From Jejuia sp043557195 (GTDB taxonomy: Bacteria > Bacteroidota > Bacteroidia > Flavobacteriales > Flavobacteriaceae): a DNA stretch of 64,000 bases. Below are positions 59,265-64,000 of this stretch, piece after piece. The stretch lies in assembly GCA_043557195.1 (NCBI GenBank), contig CP121314.1:1612001-1676000 (forward strand), read 5' to 3'. Below the pieces are notes generated by a model that ran no database searches, was not told where the DNA came from, and saw only the letters and a program-made list of their open reading frames with translations. Position numbers and translations under genes: made by a program. Numbering within the stretch: the stretch's first letter is position 1; each line of letters begins with the position of its first letter.

Positions 59265-61097
59265 ATGGGGAAACAGCAAGATACAGGTTTGGTAACCGCA
59301 AAAGAAGTCGCAAAGGCCATACAATTAGACAAGTATGGTTTTATAGGTACTTTTATAGGATGGTTATTGATGAAAGTACTTAAAATATCTACGCTTAATA
59401 GAATCTACAAGCGCAATAAACATCTGGAAGAGGTTGACTTCTTAAACGGTATTTTAGAAGATTTTCAAATTAAGTTTGAAATACCAGAAGAAGATTTAAA
59501 ACGCTTACCAAAAGATGGTGCTTATATCACTATTTCTAATCACCCACTTGGAGGAATTGATGGTATTCTACTGTTGAAGCTAATGCTTGAACAGCGTAAG
59601 GATTTTAAAATTATTGCTAATTTTCTACTGCATCGTATTGTGCCACTGAAACCTTACATTATGCCCGTGAATCCTTTTGAAGACCGAAAGGATGTTAAGT
59701 CTAGCCTAGCTGGATTTAAAAATGCTATTTTACATTTGCGTGAAGGTCACCCACTTGGTATTTTCCCTGCAGGTGAAGTTTCTACCTATCGCGATGGTAA
59801 ATTGGTAGTAGACCGCCCATGGGAAGAAGCTGCTATGAAACTGGTAAAAAAGGCTGAAGTGCCCATAGTTCCTATTTACTTTCATGCAAAAAACAGTAAG
59901 TTATTCTATAAACTTTCTAAAATTAGCGATACGTTTAGGACAGCTAAATTACCTTCAGAATTATTGACTCAAAAACGACGTACTATAAAAGTGCGTATAG
60001 GTAAACCTATTTCTGTAAACGATCAAAAAGAACATGAATCTTTAGAAGAATTCTCAGAATTCATACGGAAAAAAACATATATGTTATCGAATACTTTTGA
60101 AGATAAATCGAAAATATTAGATAACCTTTCATCATCTTTAAAAACGCCTAAATTTCCTAAAAACATAGTTACTCCGGTTGATAGCTCTATTATGGTTGAA
60201 GAAGTTGAAACTTTGAGAAAAGACAACTCTAGACTCCTGGAAAGTAAAAATTATGAAGTGTTTTTGGCTGATGCTAAAAAAATTCCAAATATCCTTAGGG
60301 AAATAGGAAGATTACGAGAAATCACGTTTAGAGAAGTTGGTGAAGGCACAAACGAAGCCATCGATTTAGATGCTTTCGATAACTATTATCACCACATGTT
60401 TTTGTGGGATAATGAGCGTAAACTTATTGCTGGTGCTTACCGAATGGGCCTAGGTTCTATAATCTTCAAACTCTATGGTATTGATGGATTTTATCTTCAA
60501 GATTTATTTCGTTTTGAACCAGAGCTCTATAAAATGATGAGTGAGTCTATTGAAATGGGGCGCGCTTTTATCATAAAAGAATATCAGCAAAAACCAATGC
60601 CGCTATTCCTACTTTGGAAAGGTATTGTACACACAACACTGCGTTATCCAGAACACAACTATTTGATTGGTGGTGTGAGTATAAGTAATCAGTTTTCAAA
60701 CTTTTCTAAATCTTTGATGATTGAGTTTATGAAATCACACTACTACGACCCTTATATTGCACAATATGTGCGACCTAAAAAGGAATTCAAAGTAAAGCTT
60801 AAAGATGCCGATAAAGATTTTGTTTTTGACGAAACTGAAGCCGATTTAAACAAGTTTGATAAATTCATTGATGAAATAGAGCCAGGTGCATTACGCCTGC
60901 CTGTGTTGCTCAAAAAGTACATAAAACAAAATGCAAAATTAGTGGCATTTAATGTAGACCCTTTATTTAACAACTCTGTTGACGGCCTGATGTACATTAA
61001 AATAGCAGATCTCCCAGAAAGCACCGTACGTCCTGTTATGGAAGAGTTTCAAGCAGAATTAGAACGTAAATTCATGGAGAATAATGAAGCTAAGTAA
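59265..61097 (+). CDS. Bifunctional acyltransferase, OlsF-like ornithine-lipid synthase
   Basis: 610 aa, a natural fusion. The N-terminal half (to about 270) is a PlsC-type O-acyltransferase: SNHPLGGIDG (His93...Asp99) and FPAGEVSTYRDGK. The C-terminal half (about 320-605) is an OlsB/GNAT-like N-acyltransferase: LREITFREVGEGTN, AIDLDAFDNYYHHMFLWDNERKLIAGAYRMG, and EMGRAFI. The same fusion (OlsF) in Flavobacterium johnsoniae and Serratia suffices for ornithine-lipid synthesis. The head group (ornithine, glycine or other) is not decided by sequence. Confidence 0.88.
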   Translation: MGKQQDTGLVTAKEVAKAIQLDKYGFIGTFIGWLLMKVLKISTLNRIYKRNKHLEEVDFLNGILEDFQIKFEIPEEDLKRLPKDGAYITISNHPLGGIDGILLLKLMLEQRKDFKIIANFLLHRIVPLKPYIMPVNPFEDRKDVKSSLAGFKNAILHLREGHPLGIFPAGEVSTYRDGKLVVDRPWEEAAMKLVKKAEVPIVPIYFHAKNSKLFYKLSKISDTFRTAKLPSELLTQKRRTIKVRIGKPISVNDQKEHESLEEFSEFIRKKTYMLSNTFEDKSKILDNLSSSLKTPKFPKNIVTPVDSSIMVEEVETLRKDNSRLLESKNYEVFLADAKKIPNILREIGRLREITFREVGEGTNEAIDLDAFDNYYHHMFLWDNERKLIAGAYRMGLGSIIFKLYGIDGFYLQDLFRFEPELYKMMSESIEMGRAFIIKEYQQKPMPLFLLWKGIVHTTLRYPEHNYLIGGVSISNQFSNFSKSLMIEFMKSHYYDPYIAQYVRPKKEFKVKLKDADKDFVFDETEADLNKFDKFIDEIEPGALRLPVLLKKYIKQNAKLVAFNVDPLFNNSVDGLMYIKIADLPESTVRPVMEEFQAELERKFMENNEAK

Positions 61098-62091
61098 CAT
61101 ACTTCTTTTTCTATGTTTCTTTTCTATTTGTGAATTTACTATTGGACAAACCATAAAAGGTGTAGTTTTAGATGCAAAAACTAAAGTGCCTATAGAAACC
61201 GCCACCATCTATTTTGATAACACTACTGTGGGAGTAATTTCTAATAATGATGGTGAGTTTTCAATTAAATATACAAAGGCTATACAGTCGCCCCTAGTTA
61301 TTTCCTTTTTAGGGTATAAAAAACAAATTATTACTGACTATAGAAGCAACAACTACATTACAGTTTTACTAGAAGAAAACCATGAAGCCTTAGATGAAGT
61401 ACTTATAAATGCCAATGATGGCATGACTCGAAAACAAAAATTAAGATTTTTCAAAAACGAGTTTTTAGGAACATCAAGATTTGGAAACTCATGCAAAGTA
61501 TTGAATGAGGATGATATTGTTATTCGCTATAATAAAAAAGAAAAAGTACTTACTGCTTACTCCAAAGCACCATTGCAAATAGAAAACAAAGCTTTGCAAT
61601 ACTTAATTACTTACGATGTTACCACTTTTAATCTAAGATTTTATAGTTTGAATAAGGATGTAAAATCTGTAGGCTTTCATGGCACCACCTATTATAGAAA
61701 TTTAGAAATATTTGATGAAAAAAAAGCTATTAAAAACAGAGCAAAAGCATACCAAGGCTCAAGATTAAAATTCATGAGAGCGCTATATGCTAATAAATTA
61801 GAGGAAAGAGGTTATGAGATATTCAGTGGAAAAACTAAAATTTATCCTCAAGATTATTTCAACTATTTTTATTTAGAAAGCAAAAATAATTCTGATATAA
61901 AACGTTTGTTTATAACGCAACAACTAAATGTTCTATATAAAAGATGGGAACAGTCTTCCATAGAGCTTTTAGTACCTTCTATTTTCATAGATTATTTTGG
62001 GAATTACACCAATGTAGACAAAGTTCGCTTTACAGGAGTTATGGGAGAACAGCGTGTTGGTGAATTATTGCCATTTGATTATGGTTTATAA
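61084..62091 (+). CDS. Exported protein with carboxypeptidase-D-regulatory-like domain
   Basis: 335 aa. Signal peptide (MKLSNILLFLCFFSICEFTIG), then a CarboxypepD_reg-like beta-sandwich (QTIKGVVLDAKTKVPIETATIYFDNTTVGVISNNDGEFSIKY, about 22-105) and a C-terminal region of unknown fold. No barrel or plug follows, so it is not a SusC receptor. Its start overlaps the end of the OlsF-like gene by 14 bp, which implies cotranslation, though no functional link is known. Confidence 0.8.
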   Translation: MKLSNILLFLCFFSICEFTIGQTIKGVVLDAKTKVPIETATIYFDNTTVGVISNNDGEFSIKYTKAIQSPLVISFLGYKKQIITDYRSNNYITVLLEENHEALDEVLINANDGMTRKQKLRFFKNEFLGTSRFGNSCKVLNEDDIVIRYNKKEKVLTAYSKAPLQIENKALQYLITYDVTTFNLRFYSLNKDVKSVGFHGTTYYRNLEIFDEKKAIKNRAKAYQGSRLKFMRALYANKLEERGYEIFSGKTKIYPQDYFNYFYLESKNNSDIKRLFITQQLNVLYKRWEQSSIELLVPSIFIDYFGNYTNVDKVRFTGVMGEQRVGELLPFDYGL

Positions 62092-62134
62092 TATTATTGC
62101 TTTTAGGGAAACTGATAAAGTACTTAAGTACATC

Positions 62135-62764
62135 CTATAATTGAGAAAATACAAACTTCATCTCAGTAGCAATCTGTAAACTGCGTTCTAAATACGTTTC
62201 TGTTTGCTGTGGTGTCCCATCCGATTTTTTAGGATCTTCATAAGTAATGGCAATACGCTTATCACAACCCAAAACCATAGGGCAAGCCTCATCTGCAGAT
62301 GAACATGTCATGATTGCTGCAAAGTTTGATGACGGATTAAAATCGGAACTAAATTCTTTTGAAAACGCAATTACTCCAGATTCGTTTTCAGAAAACTTAA
62401 TATTATAAACAGGATTTTCTCCTTGTGATAACTTTTGAATTTTAAATCCTTGATTAGTTAATGTTTCACCAACTTTAGGAAACATAGCTGTAGCTTCGGT
62501 ACCACCAGAGTAACAGGACACATTTTTGATACCAAAGTACGATGCCATAGTTTGCGCCCAAACTTGCGACAAGTGACTTCTTCGCGAGTTATGAGTACAT
62601 ATAAAATTCAATCGGATAGGCGCGTCTAATTCAATTTTACCTTTCAAATAGTCTATTAATGGTTGAAGCGTTTTTTCTCTTTCAAAAGAAACTTTAGTTG
62701 TGTCCAAGCCATCTATAACTTTGTAAATACTTTCCAATACCATCTTATCTTTTACTTGTTTCAT
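62135..62764 (-). CDS. Low-molecular-weight phosphatase / arsenate-reductase-like protein
   Basis: 209 aa from the ATG at 62764; the TTG at 62776 overlapping the upstream stop is less likely. The P-loop CTHNSRR (Cys-x5-Arg) with the following SHLSQVWAQTMASYFG fits the LMW-PTP/ArsC fold. MTCSSADEACPMVLGCDKRIAITYEDPKKSDG carries the additional Cys residues and Asp-Pro of thioredoxin-coupled arsenate reductases. Probably reduces arsenate. Last gene of the ArsR operon; the export pump is not in the window. Confidence 0.85.
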   Translation of the reverse strand: MKQVKDKMVLESIYKVIDGLDTTKVSFEREKTLQPLIDYLKGKIELDAPIRLNFICTHNSRRSHLSQVWAQTMASYFGIKNVSCYSGGTEATAMFPKVGETLTNQGFKIQKLSQGENPVYNIKFSENESGVIAFSKEFSSDFNPSSNFAAIMTCSSADEACPMVLGCDKRIAITYEDPKKSDGTPQQTETYLERSLQIATEMKFVFSQL

Positions 62765-62766
62765 AT

Positions 62767-63261
62767 TTAACAACAACCACTATTTGGTGAACAACATGGT
62801 TCCTTAGCCGTCAATGTCTCTATTACTTCACTTACACCACAAGCTTCTTTAGCTTTACAGTCCGTTTTTTGAACGGCTAATTTAAATATTAAGTTATTAT
62901 TCTGTATTTCGAAATCGTTAACAAATAACTGTGCTGTATGGAAAATATCATTACTATATTCAATCTTTAGTTCAGCATCTGTAACATAAGGCTTCATTTT
63001 ACCGACTTTTTTCAAAATACCTAATGCTTTTAAGACTGACATGTACTCTGTTTTCTCATGTTCTTTCGGACTTTCCCATAACTGGATAATAGTTTCCTTC
63101 CAGCTATCAGTACCGGCACCACAATCTACTGAGTCTATTGTTATATGTTTTACTTCAGTAATGTGATAATTTGCCCCTACAAATGCACCCTCTGCATATT
63201 CAAAAAGCAACGTTTTATCTTTATTCGATTCTAAAATGGAAAATAATTCTTGAGTTTTCAT
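62767..63261 (-). CDS. DUF6428 family protein
   Basis: 164 aa, soluble. Matches the DUF6428 family commonly next to arsenic genes in Bacteroidota. The N-terminal region (FVGANYHITEVKHITIDSVDCGAGTDSWKETIIQLWES) is followed by a Cys-rich tail (CKAKEACGV...EPCCSPNSGCC) that may bind metal or As(III). It sits 2 bp before the arsenate-reductase-like ATG. Function unknown. Confidence 0.8.
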   Translation of the reverse strand: MKTQELFSILESNKDKTLLFEYAEGAFVGANYHITEVKHITIDSVDCGAGTDSWKETIIQLWESPKEHEKTEYMSVLKALGILKKVGKMKPYVTDAELKIEYSNDIFHTAQLFVNDFEIQNNNLIFKLAVQKTDCKAKEACGVSEVIETLTAKEPCCSPNSGCC

Positions 63262-63316
63262 TTTTCTAAATTTTATAAGTTAGAGTAGTCCACTAAACAC
63301 CATTATTTCTTAGGAT

Positions 63317-63640
63317 TTAGCAACAGTTTGACTTTGTTTTATTAAAAAAGCTATTCAATTGCGTTTGAAATTCTTGGAAACGTTCCACATTCAAACAATA
63401 GCAAATACTTTTACCTTCAAAGCTTCCCTTTAGCAAACCAGCATCATTTATCACCTTTAAATGTTGGGAAATTGTAGGTTGAGATAAGCCGATTGCATCT
63501 ACAATATCATTGCAAATACAAGATTCTTGTCTACTTATATATTGCAAGATAGATAGACGTGCAGGATGCGCAAACACCTTTGCCATTGCAGCCATATTAT
63601 TGATAGCTTCAGAATAAATATCTAGTTTTGACGCTCCCAT
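63317..63640 (-). CDS. arsR: ArsR/SmtB family transcriptional repressor
   Basis: 107 aa. Winged helix with LSILQYISRQESCICNDIVDAIGLSQPTISQHLKVINDAGLLKGSFEGKSICYCL. The Cys-x-Cys in SCIC lies at the ArsR arsenite-sensing position of the helix before the recognition helix. CC at the extreme C-terminus may add ligands. A perfect 18-bp palindrome upstream supports autoregulation, with release by arsenite. First gene of a three-gene operon. Confidence 0.93.
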   Translation of the reverse strand: MGASKLDIYSEAINNMAAMAKVFAHPARLSILQYISRQESCICNDIVDAIGLSQPTISQHLKVINDAGLLKGSFEGKSICYCLNVERFQEFQTQLNSFFNKTKSNCC

Positions 63641-63675
63641 GGATTTTAATTCTATAACAAATATAGTAATAAAAT

Positions 63676-63693
63676 GTAATATTGCAATATTAC
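63676..63693. promoter_or_regulatory. Perfect 18-bp palindrome, ArsR operator
   Basis: GTAATATTGCAATATTAC is its own reverse complement and lies 35 bp upstream of the arsR start. Typical ArsR/SmtB operator form. Confidence 0.75.
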
Positions 63694-63712
63694 GATGATA
63701 AATAAATTTAAA

Positions 63713-63742
63713 AAACCCAAAGAATAATATTCCCTTGGGTTT
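63713..63742. terminator. Intrinsic terminator upstream of the ars operon
   Basis: AAACCCAA / TTGGGTTT arms, following the TM2-domain gene stop on the minus strand. Confidence 0.65.
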
Positions 63743-63751
63743 AATACGCTT

Positions 63752-64000
63752 TTAAAACCAAGGTTTTTTTCCTACTTGGTATGTATTATAAAACTCTTCA
63801 TCTGATTTTGTTAAATACATTATACCTTCAACCAAACCTACGATAGATACTATCATTGTTGGAATTCCACATAAAAACCAACCAACAATACCTACAACAG
63901 CCATTATAGCTCCTTCCTTATTATAGCCAAGTATAAACTTATGAACTCCTAACCACCCTAACAGGATACCTAAAATACCCGCTAAAATTTTCTTATTGTC
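63752..64000 (-). CDS. TM2 domain-containing protein, partial
   Basis: 82 codons visible; the 5' end lies beyond the window. TM2 features: AGILGILLGWLGVHKFILGY (first helix with conserved Gly-x-x-x-His-x-Phe-like turn), VVGIVGWFLCGIPTMIVSIVGLVEGIMYLTKSDEEF (second helix). Small membrane protein of unknown role. Unrelated to the ars operon except for position. Confidence 0.85.
   Translation of the reverse strand, partial: DNKKILAGILGILLGWLGVHKFILGYNKEGAIMAVVGIVGWFLCGIPTMIVSIVGLVEGIMYLTKSDEEFYNTYQVGKKPWF

Overview
The window reads as chromosome of a marine member of the Flavobacteriia (Bacteroidota). The DNA is AT-rich. Start sites lack Shine-Dalgarno sequences, and several promoters carry the Bacteroidota -7 motif TAnnTTTG. 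The gene content also fits: a SusC-type barrel protein with a carboxypeptidase-like N-terminus, an OmpA lipoprotein, an OlsF-like ornithine-lipid synthase, an NrdB with an N-terminal ATP-cone, and a red-algal-galactan type glycosidase cluster. The genus cannot be fixed from the sequence alone.

Layout. 0-20.6 kb is mostly core genome: a cut outer-membrane barrel gene, a Na/Pi symporter, an OmpA lipoprotein, nrdB-nrdA, a MarC/flavoprotein trio, an S41 protease with dCMP deaminase, an intergenic repeat at 11.5 kb, a HupE/UreJ-like protein, an M28 peptidase and small housekeeping enzymes. 20.6-25.4 kb is an accessory island bounded by a 32-33 bp inverted repeat. It holds short unknown genes, a possible structured RNA, a P63C-domain gene overlapped by a transposase-derived zinc-ribbon/HTH gene, an IS1595-family transposase and a probable GNAT toxin-antitoxin pair with a perfect 18-bp operator-like palindrome. 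ssb follows.

26.0-38.1 kb is a compact six-gene operon of exported glycan-degrading proteins (GH2, GH117, an unrecognised 563-aa protein, GH2, GH30, GH29). A divergent membrane-spanning winged-helix regulator lies beside it. GH117 points to agar/porphyran-type galactans. No SusC/SusD pair, sulfatase or sugar kinase lies next to it. 39.4-45.6 kb holds nadB-nadA, ppc and a HAD phosphatase.

45.6-56.3 kb is a nitrogen assimilation block: two ammonium transporters, a PII protein, a small porin and, divergently, gltB-gltD. The porin/gltB intergenic region contains two C-tract/G-tract palindromes about five helical turns apart. 56.4-62.1 kb holds fbp, an SSAT-like acetyltransferase, aspartate kinase, an OlsF-like lipid synthase and an exported protein. 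62.1-63.7 kb is an ArsR-DUF6428-arsenate-reductase-like operon with a perfect palindromic operator. A TM2-domain gene is cut by the window end.

Most promising for novelty: the inverted-repeat-bounded island with its RNA-like element and toxin-antitoxin pair, the unrecognised enzyme and transmembrane regulator of the glycan operon, and the paired palindromes upstream of glutamate synthase. No tRNA, rRNA or CRISPR array was seen.
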